This document shows, in pieces, positions 25,201 to 34,763 of a DNA stretch of 64,000 nucleotides (the first letter of the stretch is position 1; the number at the start of each line of letters is the position of its first letter). The notes under the pieces were generated by a model. That model saw only the letters and a list, made by a program, of their open reading frames with translations, ran no database searches and had not been told where the DNA came from. The DNA comes from Latrodectus hesperus (taxonomy: Eukaryota > Arthropoda > Arachnida > Araneae > Theridiidae): assembly GCA_037975125.1 (NCBI GenBank), contig JAJQOW010000235.1, positions 84,846-148,845 on the forward strand. The letters are read 5' to 3'. The position numbers and the translations under genes were made by a program.

Positions 25201-26608
25201 CACTACTGGCCATTAAAATTGCTACACCAGGAAAGCGGCACACCACACACGTGAAATTTGCATGACAGGTAGAACTTGCTGTGATATGCAAATGATTAGA
25301 TTTTCAGCGCATTCATATAAAGCAGGCGACAGTAGCGACATCTACAATGTGTATAAAACCAGAGATTTGACAGCAGTTTTCTCATACTCAATTTCCGTTT
25401 CAACGTTGTTTTCGGCAAAGAAAGTTGTTGTAATGCCTCGTGTAAGAAAAAGAAATGCCTATCAGCACGTGTCTGACTTTGATCGAGGAAGGATTATAGC
25501 CTACCGGGATTGCGGTTTATCGTACCGCAATATTGCTGCTCGCGTCGTTCGAGACCCCATGACTGTTAGCAGAATAAGGAATCGATGGGTTCAGGACAAT
25601 CATACGGAACGTCATGCAGGATCTCAGCGACTCCCCATCAATAACAACAGAAAAGACAGACATCTTATCCGCATGGTCACAAGGGATCGTACAGCCACGT
25701 CACGAAACCTGAGTCGAGAAATGGAGTCATATGCAAGGCAACAAGTTTCTGCACGCACATTTCGACGACGTTTGCAGCAGCATGGATTGTCTGCACGGTG
25801 ACCATGGCTTTGGCTACCACTGACGCTGCGTCACAGACAAGAGCGCCTTCAATGGTGTGATCAGCGACGAACCTGGACGCGGGAATGGCATTACGTCATC
25901 ATTACAGATGAATCTTGGTTCTGTATACAGGACCATGATGGCCGTATCCGTGTTTGGAGGCATCGTGGGGAACGCGCATTCCCAGCTTGCATTGGACATC
26001 GCCATACTGGCCCATCTGCCGGAGTGATGGTATGGGATGCCATTGGATACACGTCTCGATCACCTCTTGTTCGCATAACCGGTACTTTGAACAGCAACCG
26101 TTACATTTCCGATGTGTTAAGGCCCGTTGCTCTACCCTATCTTCGAGGCCTCCCTAATGCTTTGTTTAAACAGGATAATGCACGACCGCATGTTGCCCGT
26201 ACTGTTCTGAACTTCCTTGATACAGAACAGGTTCGACTGTTACCCTGGTCAACACGTTCTCCTGATCTGTCACCCATTGAGAACGTGTGGTCAATGGTTG
26301 CCGAGCGATTGGCACGCCATCACTCACCATCCAATAATGTCGATGAAGTGCGGTGTAGTGTTGAAGCTGCATGGACTGAGATCCCGGTACATGCCATACA
26401 ATCTCTGTTTGACTCCATGCCTAAGCGGATAAATGCTGTTATTGCAGCCAGAGGTGGCTGCTCTGGTTACTGATTTCTCAAGATCTATGCATCCTAATTT
26501 CCTGTAAATTTAATCACTTGTTCTTTCCACTGTAATGTATGTGTCCAATAAATATCATTCTGTTATTTGCATTCCTTCTTGGTGTAGCAATTTTAATGGT
26601 CAGTAGTG
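25201..26608 (+). mobile_element. Tc1-type DNA transposon, nearly intact, in a TA site
   Basis: The ends are inverted repeats of about 29 bp with one mismatch: cactactggccattaaaatt at 25201, matched in reverse complement by the end at 26580-26608. The element is flanked by TA on both sides (25199-25200 and 26609-26610), the standard Tc1/mariner duplication. It contains one transposase gene with a single internal stop. It lies within a satellite monomer, so it inserted after the array formed. Confidence 0.92.
25433..26473 (+). pseudogene. Tc1-type transposase with one in-frame TGA
   Basis: The ATG at 25433 starts a frame that reads to the stop at 26471-26473, with a single TGA at 25799-25801, about codon 123. 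The order is an N-terminal paired-type helix-turn-helix (FDRGRIIAYRDCGLSYRNIA), a second DNA-binding helix region with MTVSRIRNRW and RTFRRRLQQHGLSAR, and then the catalytic domain after the stop. Its catalytic residues are D in ITDESW, D in KQDNARPH and E in SPIENVW, with 34 residues between the last two (DD34E). The C-terminus ARGGCSGY is of the usual Tc1 form. The length of about 345 residues is normal for the family. The stop could come from one C-to-T change in a CGA codon. Apart from this the frame is undamaged, so the copy is young. Confidence 0.9.
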
Positions 26609-27760
26609 TAGTTGGGTAATACTAGGTGTAAGAGAACACAGTTTAAGTAAGACTTTAATAGAATGTAATTAAAAAAATTTCAGAGCACAAAGTTTTGACA
26701 TTTAATGTGGGTTTGTATTATTGGGGGTGGGGAACGGATGTAGAAAACTTTAATTTAAATATTACACATGGAATGTCCAATGCTACTTGGATGATCATCT
26801 GGGGAAGATGGCGGGTTTAATATTAGGAACTTATTCATCATTCAATGTTAAAATAAGATTATTTCGAAGAAGTAGATTTCAATTTAAGAATAATCCCCAG
26901 ACAAATTAATTTATTAGTTGCATCATACCAGGTAAAAAAGAAGGGAGTTTATATAAGTAAGGAATTTAATAGAATATAATGTTTAAAATTTCAGCACAAA
27001 ATTTTGACATTTAATGTAGCATGGGTATTTTGGGGGTGGATGTAGAAAACTTTTTAAATTAAATATTTCACACACGTAATATCCAATGCTACTTGAATGG
27101 TCGTCTGATGAAGGTGGCGGAAAAAATATTAGGCTCTTTTCCATATTTTATTAATAAAATCAGATTTGGAAGGAATAGACTTTATTTTAAAAGTAATCCA
27201 TAGAAATAATTATTTATCAGTTTGATATTACTACGCATAGAAAAAAAGAATTTACATATATAATATACGGAATTTATTAATATATATTTTTCAAAATTTC
27301 AGCACACAATTTTGACATTTATTGTAGGTTGGGTATACTCGTGGTGGGAGATGTATGTGGAAAACTTCAAATGAAATATAAAACACTATACTCAATTCTA
27401 CTTGGAAGAATAAATTGGGAAGATGGTGGGATTAATATTAGGCACATTTCAATAATTTAAATATTATAATCAGATTATTTTGAAGGAATAGATATTACTT
27501 TAAAAGTAAGCCATAGAAACAATTATATATTAGTATGAACATTCTGGGTATAAGAGAAGAGAGTTTAAGTAAGGGATTTAATAGAATATATTTTTAAAAA
27601 TTTTTACATTTATTATAGGTTGGGTATTTTGGGGTTGGGAAATGGATGTAGAAAACTTTAAATGAAATATAAAACATTATACTCAATGCGACTTGGATGC
27701 ACGCATTGAGAATTTTGCGGGTTGAATATTTGGCACTTGTCTATTGTTAATAATTGAAAA

Positions 27761-28074
27761 CATTTTGATTCATAAATGTTTATTTTAATTGTAGAACACT
27801 AATTGTAAGAGTAAATAAATTTTGTGACTTAAATGGTTTTTAAAGAACATGGAAATATTTTATTTTAAACTTTAATTCTGATATTGTTTTATTTTTAACT
27901 TTAATCTTATAGACATCAATTATTTACAGTAGATAATTTAAGATAAGTTTGATACCGATAAGAGAATCTTTCATTCATTCAAAAATAGTTTCAGCAAACA
28001 ATTTATATTTACATGTTTCGTTAAAAGCGTAAATTTCGTTTAAATAACGTCTGCTGAAACAGGTGATTTGTTGT
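27761..28074. other. AT-rich intergenic DNA, nothing recognised
   Basis: No feature recognised. Confidence 0.4.
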
Positions 28075-28350
28075 TGTCATCTTGTGCCTCCTAGCATTAG
28101 CAGCTAGGCTGGTATTATGGGGTTCGCTGCTTCAATTTTCCGGCAGAACTGTAATTTGGAATTGTTTTGGAGCTCGACTTCCTATATACACAAATGCCTT
28201 ATGAACCCGTTTATGGTGTAGGCAATTATTCACAACACATTCATACAACGAAATTACAAAGAAAAGATAGATAGAGAGAGAAAATACATATATCGGGATT
28301 CAAACCCAGGACCTCCCTATCCGCAGCCAAGAACCTTGACCACTATACAT
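28075..28350 (-). repeat. tRNA-headed SINE, family A, minus orientation
   Basis: Matches the 17341 copy in order: gctaggctggtattatggggt, then acccgtttatggtgtaggcaa, then gatagatagagagagaaa, then a minus-strand head with gggtttgaatcccg. It is more diverged than the other copies. Confidence 0.75.
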
Positions 28351-29040
28351 ATTCGAGATAAGATATGCTCAGCAACACATGTATTGAACAAAAGGCATAT
28401 TTAAATAACAAGTTAGGGTATTTTTATTTTTATAAACAGCATGCGTAGAAAATATAATGCTTAATATATTGAATCCTGGTGTTCTGTTTGAGAAATTAAA
28501 CGATGGAATTTTATTTTGGCTTTTCTTTCAATTGTTTTGAATGTAAATGTATTTTCATTTACTTTTTCATGACAAAGTAGTATTATCAGTCATTTATTGA
28601 TTTTGAAATTATTTATTGTGTGAAATATATAATGTGTTCAACTGCCTGTTCTGTCTTTTCATAAGTGCCAATTAAAATCACTCCATTCGTTTAAAAGAAT
28701 ATGATTTTGCACTTTCCTTGAAATAGGTAGTTATTATTTTTCTTAAGATTTTTTCCTAAATCTACCCTTTTCTTCCTTTAAATCTTCTTCAATGAAGCAA
28801 TCAATTCCATTTATTCGCTCGTTCATAAATGCAACACGAATTTATTAAGCAGGAAAGAATCATTTAATTTAAAACACGAATAAAATAAAATATAAATTCT
28901 TAAGGCGGATAATAAAATGTTGTACGAAAAATAAAATATTATTACTTTATTTTTTGATAGTTTTTTAATGCATTTTTACATTACATAATGTATACATCAA
29001 TATACATTTTTAAATAAAGAAATAAATTATTAAAATACCA
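28351..29040. other. AT-rich intergenic DNA, nothing recognised
   Basis: No feature recognised. From about 29040 the composition becomes less AT-rich toward the viral-type segment. An 87-codon minus-strand frame at 29065-29328 is unrecognised. Confidence 0.4.
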
Positions 29041-29514
29041 CTCTCCGACGACCTTTTCTAAAGACTATCTTAGCCAAACATTACTAATAGTTCTTGATTT
29101 TTTTAGTGTTGGATAGAATAAGCTTTCAAGTCCTTTACAGTCGCAAAAGCAAAGACATTTCCAATTAGGCTTACTCCAATCCAAACATACATAATTGATT
29201 ATACATACCGCAACTTTCATTGAATTGCATTTACTACTGTGGCTTGCGACTCTTTTTTCACCGCGGTGACTTAGGTCTGAATTCCGAAAAGGTAGATACG
29301 TCCTCTTTTCACAATTCAATAGACTCACTTCTTGGGTCGTGAAAGTCGCCTGTCGAATATGCTCAGTGATTTGTTTATATTATTTTGTTTGATGCGTCAG
29401 CCGAATAAAATATTAAATTTTAATCTAATAGGTTACACCAGACCGTGTTTCTAAGTTAATATTTCGCCATTTTATCAGGAAAGATAAGTAGGAAAGACAC
29501 GTAATTGCATCGAT

Positions 29515-29549
29515 CTGGGTTCACTCACCATTGTGGTGAGTGAACCCAG
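29515..29549. repeat. Perfect 35-bp inverted repeat (16-bp arms, 3-nt centre)
   Basis: ctgggttcactcacca is followed by ttg and its exact reverse complement. It lies at the low-coordinate edge of the higher-GC sequence that contains the Rep gene. A second, looser pairing (gatctggg at about 29513 and cccagatc at about 29571) overlaps it. It might be a terminator-like or replication-related hairpin of the integrated DNA, or an unrelated palindrome. Confidence 0.7.
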
Positions 29550-29889
29550 AGAATAACAGGAAATCTTTCCCCCAGATCATGTTTTCGCCTTCAGTCTAAA
29601 CCACTCGACAATGATTTCAGGGTTTTGCTTTCAGAGGTTTCATGTCGTGTGCGCCAACATCCATCGGTCCGACAGAGCCTAAAACGTGATTCATAGGAAA
29701 ACACATGTCTTCTCTCAGTGGGAGTTTACTTGCGGTTCTCACATACACATTCCAACCTTCGTCACCAGCAGTCAGCACAGGTGCATGAGCCAGGTGTCTG
29801 CTTCAGAGTTCCCGACGATTCGATGAGGGAGCACTTGGATCAGTAAACCATCGTAAAGTAAATCCTTGATAATCACAAGTAAAAAATTT
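29528..29889 (-). pseudogene. Unidentified broken reading frame downstream of rep
   Basis: After the rep stop, the minus strand has a frame interrupted by three stops. Its longest piece is 61 codons (29802-29620), which read protein-like (AGDEGWNVYVRTASKLP, then MCFPMNHVLGSVGPMDVG). The preceding piece reads FTCDYQGFTLRWFTDPSAPS. Composition is clearly less AT-rich than the host background, as expected if it came in with the rep gene. A capsid or other viral gene is possible by position alone, but I recognise no motif. Treat it as unknown. Confidence 0.35.
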
Positions 29890-29893
29890 TATC

Positions 29894-30865
29894 CTATTCT
29901 GCAACTGTCTGAACGCTGTGGCCCTCACAGGTAACCTCCTGCGACGACGAAGACGCTTCTTTACACGTCGACGGTAACGTCACTTTTGTCGATACAATAG
30001 GTACATTTTCATGCACAGACAAAACTGATAACACACGCATTGGTGCTTCAACTTTTATTCGTTGCTTTATCAAAGGAGGATCTTGATAAAAATCATACAC
30101 GTTAAAACGTGCTTGTAAAGCACTCAAAACATTTCCTTCAAAACAATCTTGTAAAGAAAAATTTGAAGTACAATATATTTTTTTAGGCCTAATATACATA
30201 GAAGCACCCTGAATTTCAGCAACGAATGGATATACATCACACCATATTTTTAAAAAATAACCTAACCATTTACCATGAGATGGTTCAACATCAGACAATA
30301 AAACACATTTCTCATTTCTATAACCATCCCACCATTTAGATAAAGGTTTAATATATAAAGAATCTTCATTACGAACAGCAAAATCCTTACCACACCTAGG
30401 AGGTCCACAAATCCAAACTCCACAAGACTCACTTAACTTTTCAATGTCACATTTAATAAGACTTTCAAGAGTTTTCTTATAACGGATATATTCGCCTGGA
30501 TAATCGGTCTCAAGACCGGTGATGTCACCAGCCTTAGCCTTACTAAGAATATCTCCAAATGAAGCAGCTCTTCCCGTAGTTGTTGGTATTCTACCATACT
30601 CCTTGAAATCACCATCCTTCTTGCAATATGTCGAATTCTCTTCAGGTGTGCCTCTAGTTCCTTCAAAGTGCCCAGTTGGAATCCACTTCTTGATACCCGT
30701 GAAAGTGATCCTATTCTTATGGACCACATAACCTTGCCAATGTTGGCGAGATGAAGTCGGACAAGTCTCTCTACCATATACAAGATACTGGTGAACGTTG
30801 CTGTCAAAAACGGGTTCATTTTCTATAGCGAATGATGTTAAACACCACCGTTTAGCACGACTCAT
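29894..30865 (-). CDS. rep: Replication initiator (Rep) of CRESS-DNA virus type, endogenous
   Basis: An uninterrupted 323-codon frame from ATG at 30865 to TAG at 29894. The N-terminal HUH endonuclease domain shows motif I WCLTSF (residues 7-12), motif II HWQGYV (42-47) and motif III YCKKDG (80-85), with Y80 as the candidate nicking tyrosine. The superfamily 3 helicase follows with Walker A GPPRCGKD (154-161), Walker B-like VLLSDVEP (188-195), motif C YCTSN (231-235), and a basic region with an arginine-finger-like ALQARF. In such viruses Rep nicks the origin loop and drives rolling-circle replication of the circular ssDNA genome. The family usually has GKS/T in Walker A; here it is GKD (D161), which may impair ATP binding. 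Length is usual for circovirus/cyclovirus-like Reps. The frame has no introns and is less AT-rich than its surroundings. It is most likely an integrated viral gene. Contamination by a free virus is less likely, because transposon-rich host sequence continues on both sides. Confidence 0.92.
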   Translation of the reverse strand: MSRAKRWCLTSFAIENEPVFDSNVHQYLVYGRETCPTSSRQHWQGYVVHKNRITFTGIKKWIPTGHFEGTRGTPEENSTYCKKDGDFKEYGRIPTTTGRAASFGDILSKAKAGDITGLETDYPGEYIRYKKTLESLIKCDIEKLSESCGVWICGPPRCGKDFAVRNEDSLYIKPLSKWWDGYRNEKCVLLSDVEPSHGKWLGYFLKIWCDVYPFVAEIQGASMYIRPKKIYCTSNFSLQDCFEGNVLSALQARFNVYDFYQDPPLIKQRIKVEAPMRVLSVLSVHENVPIVSTKVTLPSTCKEASSSSQEVTCEGHSVQTVAE

Positions 30866-30907
30866 ATTTTAAAAATGTCTTAAAAACCGCGCTCCTAATC
30901 ACGTGCT

Positions 30908-30945
30908 TGACGAGGTGTGACGTCACTTGACGGACTGACGAGGTG
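30908..30945. promoter_or_regulatory. Iteron-like repeats beside the Rep origin
   Basis: tgacgaggtg occurs at 30908-30917 and again at 30936-30945, the second copy overlapping the origin stem. A partial copy (tgacgga) starts at 30928, and a perfect palindrome gtgacgtcac lies at 30917-30926. Short direct repeats next to the stem-loop are the usual binding sites for Rep in CRESS-DNA viruses. The function here is inferred from position and family. The interval to the rep ATG would also hold the rep promoter; no clear TATA box was seen. Confidence 0.6.
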
Positions 30946-30983
30946 GCGGCAATACTATACTCCGCCACCTTTGATCCCGTCAG
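30935..30983 (-). other. Rolling-circle origin-like stem-loop upstream of rep
   Basis: The inner stem aggtggcgg (30941-30949) pairs perfectly with ccgccacct (30962-30970) around a 12-nt loop. An outer stem ctgacg/cgtcag (30935-30940 and 30978-30983) adds six pairs with a 7-nt bulge. On the strand that carries rep, the loop region reads TAGTATTGC (30957-30949). This differs at one position from the TAGTATTAC nonanucleotide that circovirus-type Reps nick after TAGTATT. The structure sits about 70 bp upstream of the rep start, as in free CRESS genomes. Confidence 0.8.
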
Positions 30984-31325
30984 ATTGCGCCGTTACATAG
31001 AGAAAAGCAACCCTTCTCCTTCTCAAGGTCAGCGCCGCGCTTTAGCCGTTTCGGAAATGCTTCTGGCTTTGACATGAAAGTCAGTGATTATGCCCTTTTT
31101 GGACGTCGGATAAATCGCTCCGTTTCTGCATTACACCAACGATTTCAATGTTTTACGAAGAACAAGCCCTAACCAGCACATTTACGCCAGGCAGCAGATA
31201 ACCTAATTCAGGCCCTTAAGGTAAACGAAACACATTCTACTACAAGATGTGAAACCTCAGAAAGCAACCAATCTGGAGGTGCGAGGATTATTGTTTGGGA
31301 TATATAATATATCGAAACAAACATA
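30975..31325 (+). pseudogene. Unidentified reading frame divergent from rep
   Basis: A plus-strand frame is open from 30975, just past the origin hairpin, to a TAA at 31170-31172, and again to about 31325. It contains one ATG at 31074 followed by KVSDYALFGRRINRSVSALH. In many CRESS viruses the capsid gene diverges from the origin in this direction, but I see neither the usual arginine-rich start nor a recognisable capsid motif. It may be a truncated capsid gene, host sequence or chance. The element edge probably lies near 31290, where the sequence turns AT-rich. Confidence 0.3.
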
Positions 31326-31430
31326 ATGAATTAAAGGAATTTAAATGAGTATAAATAAGAAAAGAGAGAAATACTAAATATACTAACTGAATTAGTGAAT
31401 ATCATAGAAATTCTTAGATCACTGGAACGC

Positions 31431-32281
31431 AAGAAGAAATTCTTCTTCTTCTTCTTCTTAGAATTGGGTTTGTATGTCATTGGGCACCTCTGCTTTTATC
31501 AGCATTTTGTACCATTAACTCCAAACCCAATGCTTCCTAGTTCCATTTGCTCGGGTCACCCACTTTATTAATAAAGTCCGATAACCCTTTAATGGAGTCT
31601 AGGTGTAACTCTCTAGTATGGATGACGCCTAAAGAAGTTAATCTAGGGAGGGCAAGAGCCTCACATTCATAAATGATATGCTCTGCCGTTTCCCCTTGCG
31701 CATGACATTTCCAGCAGATAAGGTCTTGCTGAAACAGTCCCATCTGGTCAGAAAGTCAGACATGCTAGAGATAGCTTCCCGACTTTCACCAGAAGAAGAT
31801 GGTTTAGAGGTCATTTCTACCTCAAGCGAAGGATTTATAACTGCCCCTTTACAAGATTGCCTCTGAGTTCCCTTGTCTTTTTCAGGAAGGTCTACTTCAG
31901 AGGCTTCACCTGCAAATGCAGAAAGGTTTGTTATTACTTGTGTCTTTTCAGCCACAAGATAACAATTAAAAAGCTCAGGTAATATAAGTCCACCCAGCAT
32001 TGCCTGAGTTACTGGGCAAGGCAAATTACTCTAGAAGTTCGCCAGGCAACTAGAGGCTCCGTTAAGACACCAATACCGCGGTGCCAATTAGCCCTAGGCA
32101 CGGAACGCATAACACCAGGGTTTACGGGAGCTTGTTCGCGGCCTCTTATTCAATATTCGAGGCTATCCTGTTATTCCTACAGGACTTTCGGCTATCCACC
32201 ACCTGCCTACGCGCCTGGTGGCTAGCTCAAGCCCCAGAGGAGTACGCATACCCCCTGGTTCCAGGTCCAGAAGAAGAAATT
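31431..32281 (-). mobile_element. Internally deleted I/Jockey-type non-LTR element with 11-bp TSD
   Basis: The element (31442-32270) is flanked by aagaagaaatt at 31431-31441 and 32271-32281. On the minus strand it begins with a GC-rich 5' region. A frame follows (MPCPVTQAMLGGLILPELFN at 32024, through serine-rich sequence to about 31700) that could be the start of ORF1. It then joins directly to the end of ORF2: MGLFQQDLICWKCHAQGETA, EHIIYECEALALPR, ending SKWN and a stop at about 31537. The CX2C...HX4C pattern is the C-terminal zinc-binding tail of I-type elements. The 3' end is an (aag)n tail at 31442-31460. RT and endonuclease are missing. It could only move using enzymes from a complete relative. 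The TSD resembles the tail repeat, so some of it could be coincidence. Confidence 0.7.
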
Positions 32282-32329
32282 AATTGCGACCGGAAAAAAT
32301 TATTTAAATCGTCATCAAGGTCTAAGTAA

Positions 32330-33650
32330 GAAAAAACAAAAATAAATGATGTACTCATCGTCATATTTGATTCGATAGCACTGATAGGGTAAGGCCTGTA
32401 AAATATTCCTCCCACGGGGTAGTCTGTTTTTTATCGACGATTTACAAGTTTTTTCACAGATAATGGGTCATGTTCTCAAGCCGGTATAGAAGAAACTAGG
32501 AAAACTCCCAACTATCGCGACATATGTGCATTCGGAAAGTAATAACACGAAGTCCATCTCCCATTGTTCAATAATGACTGGGTTCGAGCCGATGGTTTCG
32601 TTCTGAAAAACGCTGTCTAGACCGTGAAAAGCCCTGCATCAAAGATACTTCTGACAATCCTTCTTTGAAAAACTGTAACTTTGTATTCTTCATTTTTTTT
32701 AAATCAAAGACTAAGTTTATAAGCTTTGCATTCGGTTGGATTAATTTAAGTTTCATAAACGAGAAGTTTTTTCCGAGTAGAAAAAGGGATTTCTGTAACA
32801 GACGAAAAATTCTTGCATTTTTTTTTTTCAGAAAGATTTTGGAATCAGAATAATTTTGGATTTCAGAAATATTGTCATTTTCTTCGTTAACCAATAGTAA
32901 TTTAAACAGAGTTTAATTTAAAAACATTCATATAGGTTGATTACCAAACAGTTGATGGCATCACTTGATAAGGATTTCTAGAGAATACAGGCCTCATTTT
33001 AGAGTCACTTTCCGTCAAGTCCACATGATTTATAAACATTTCTAAGAAGAGAAATCTTCAATCCAGGTTGGGATACTCATAATGTGACCATATTAACATC
33101 ATCATCAGGAAGCTGAGTTGAAGTATTAAGAATGCTTTCAGAGTGTCAAGATTTGATTCTCGAATAGATTTTTCAAGATCAATACGAAAGTCAAGGAATT
33201 AGAGGGTCAACCGCTTAATACCAATATTAACACTTATGTGACTGTTTGATTAATAAAATAAAAATCAAATATAGTATATATATAACACATTTGTTTAAAA
33301 AAATCAACTCATGCAATTTTTTGATTTTGTAATTCTGAGGTAGAGCGTGTTCGTGAAAGCAAATCGGTTTGGATTACGATGATTTAAAGATTCTGAACAG
33401 TGAAATGATTTGTCAGTTCATGATTACTTAGTTGGTAGCAGAAAATGGTCAGCACTCTGAGTTGCATCTCAGCTGCTTGTGAATTCGATTCCCATCTTGG
33501 CCTTGAATGCTTGAAACATTTAGGAATATACTTACAACTGTCTCAAAGAAACTAAGCTTAGTATGCAAAATGTGACAGTAGAAGGACAAACAAATCACAC
33601 ATCTATGTTTAAATTTTTTCCTTAAAATGTTGGCATTTCACTATATTATT
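32330..33650. other. AT-rich intergenic DNA with possible mariner-end fragment
   Basis: tgcattcggaaagtaataac near 32529-32548 resembles the terminal sequence of the mariner at 46 (attcggaaagtaagtac). No transposase or second end was found near it. The rest of the interval has no recognised feature. Confidence 0.35.
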
Positions 33651-33653
33651 CAA

Positions 33654-33656
<3 letters not shown>

Positions 33657-33737
<81 letters not shown>
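33657..33737. repeat. (AT)n microsatellite
   Basis: About 80 bp of uninterrupted AT repeats. Confidence 0.97.
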
Positions 33738-33739
<2 letters not shown>

Positions 33740-33779
33740 TAGTGTGCAAATGAGAAAGCTGGCGCAGTGACGTTTAGAC

Positions 33780-34020
33780 CATAAGTCATCCCCATAAAAT
33801 TGACCCCCACCTTTAGAAAAAGAATGATATCCCATAATTTTTTCCACTCAATTTTAAAAAATAATAGTCACAAACCTCCATAAAAATCAGACCACTCTAC
33901 CCACTTTTAAAAAATAATGGCTCTGTTTCATCCATATAAATTTTTTAAGGCAACTGTCACAAGCCCCATTAAAACTCCGCCCACTTTAAAAAAGCGACCA
34001 TAATGATTTTTATAAAACGG
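33780..34020. repeat. Short imperfect tandem repeats
   Basis: Units containing cc(c)cat(t/a)aaaa...gaccc(a)c followed by tttaaaaaa(t/g) recur three to four times at about 60-70 bp spacing (for example near 33795, 33880 and 33965). No coding meaning is evident. Confidence 0.45.
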
Positions 34021-34671
34021 CGGTCCCGAAAAGTCTCTGAGATGGAAGAGTTCCCCCTTCGGTGAGCACCCCTTTTTTCTTAGATAGGTTGATGCCACCG
34101 CATTCAAAAACAATGGCTTCAAAACATCTCCAAAGAGGGTATGACTGTATACACTAGAGAGATATTTTAAGTATTTAAAGACAACAAATATATAAACCAA
34201 GAAATGGAAATGAATAAAAAGAAAATCCATTTGCACTCGCATTTCTTTATTTTATAGCTTGAAAAACGACTAGAAAACGTCCAGCTCAGTGCACTCCTTC
34301 AGTTTAACGCCCTTTAATATAATATTTAATGTGTGAATGATTGCCAAATGGAAAGATTATTAAAGATCCCATATCGAACTGAATCAATTCCCTTACTTGC
34401 AAAATGACAATATGCTGTGATAAACTAAATACTTAAAAATGCGTGACGTAAAACCAACTTGATGCTTTGAAAATGCTTAAGGAAATTTTAATGAAGTAGA
34501 TGTTTATCCATTCAATGTTTTTATGCTCTCTGTACATTTAAATACAAAATTATAGTACTGGAAATACAAAATTAACTTGAATCTTGTAAGTTACTGTTAA
34601 AAGAATGTACATTATTATTAGATATGTTTTAATCAAAATGATTAAATGCACTTAAAAAATATTTCTTTCAG

Positions 34672-34763
34672 CACTTTGTATTCATTGCAGTGAAGCCTGT
34701 AAAACTCTGCTGGATAAATTGGGAGGATATAAATTTGAAGAGAGAGGTGTCGTCACTATTAAG
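34672..34763 (+). CDS. Receptor guanylate cyclase, penultimate coding exon
   Basis: The exon reads (A)LCIHCSEACKTLLDKLGGYKF, then EERGVVTIK. This is the end of the class III cyclase catalytic domain of membrane (natriuretic-peptide-type) guanylate cyclases, which make cGMP from GTP on the cytoplasmic side. It is bounded by a good acceptor (tttctttcag before 34672) and donor (aag|gtgact after 34763). It starts with two bases of a split codon and ends in phase 0. Upstream exons (ligand-binding, transmembrane, kinase-like and most of the cyclase domain) were not recognised in the window; they may be missed short exons or lie beyond it. The intron to the next exon is 1554 bp and contains an (AT)n tract. 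Confidence 0.88.

Larger units (their letters stand above)
25046..27760 (+). repeat. About 300-bp satellite array, interrupted by a Tc1 element
   Basis: From 26610 to 27760 about four diverged monomers repeat. The landmark tagaaaact(t) falls near 26741, 27043, 27357 and 27649, giving spacings of roughly 302, 314 and 292. Each monomer also carries ttttgacattta, a ggtgg or ggttggg stretch, and actttaaaagtaagccatagaaa or a variant. The part at 25046-25115 (ctttaaaagtaagccacagaaacaa) is the start of another monomer, which resumes after the Tc1 element at 26610. No coding potential was seen. Confidence 0.75.

Noticed and set aside
29065..29328. 87-codon minus-strand frame near the viral-type segment
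   Set aside because: No recognisable motif and no clear relation to rep; left unassigned.
32529..32548. Second mariner element from a terminal-repeat-like sequence
   Set aside because: Only about 15 bases resemble the end at position 46 and no transposase or second end was found.
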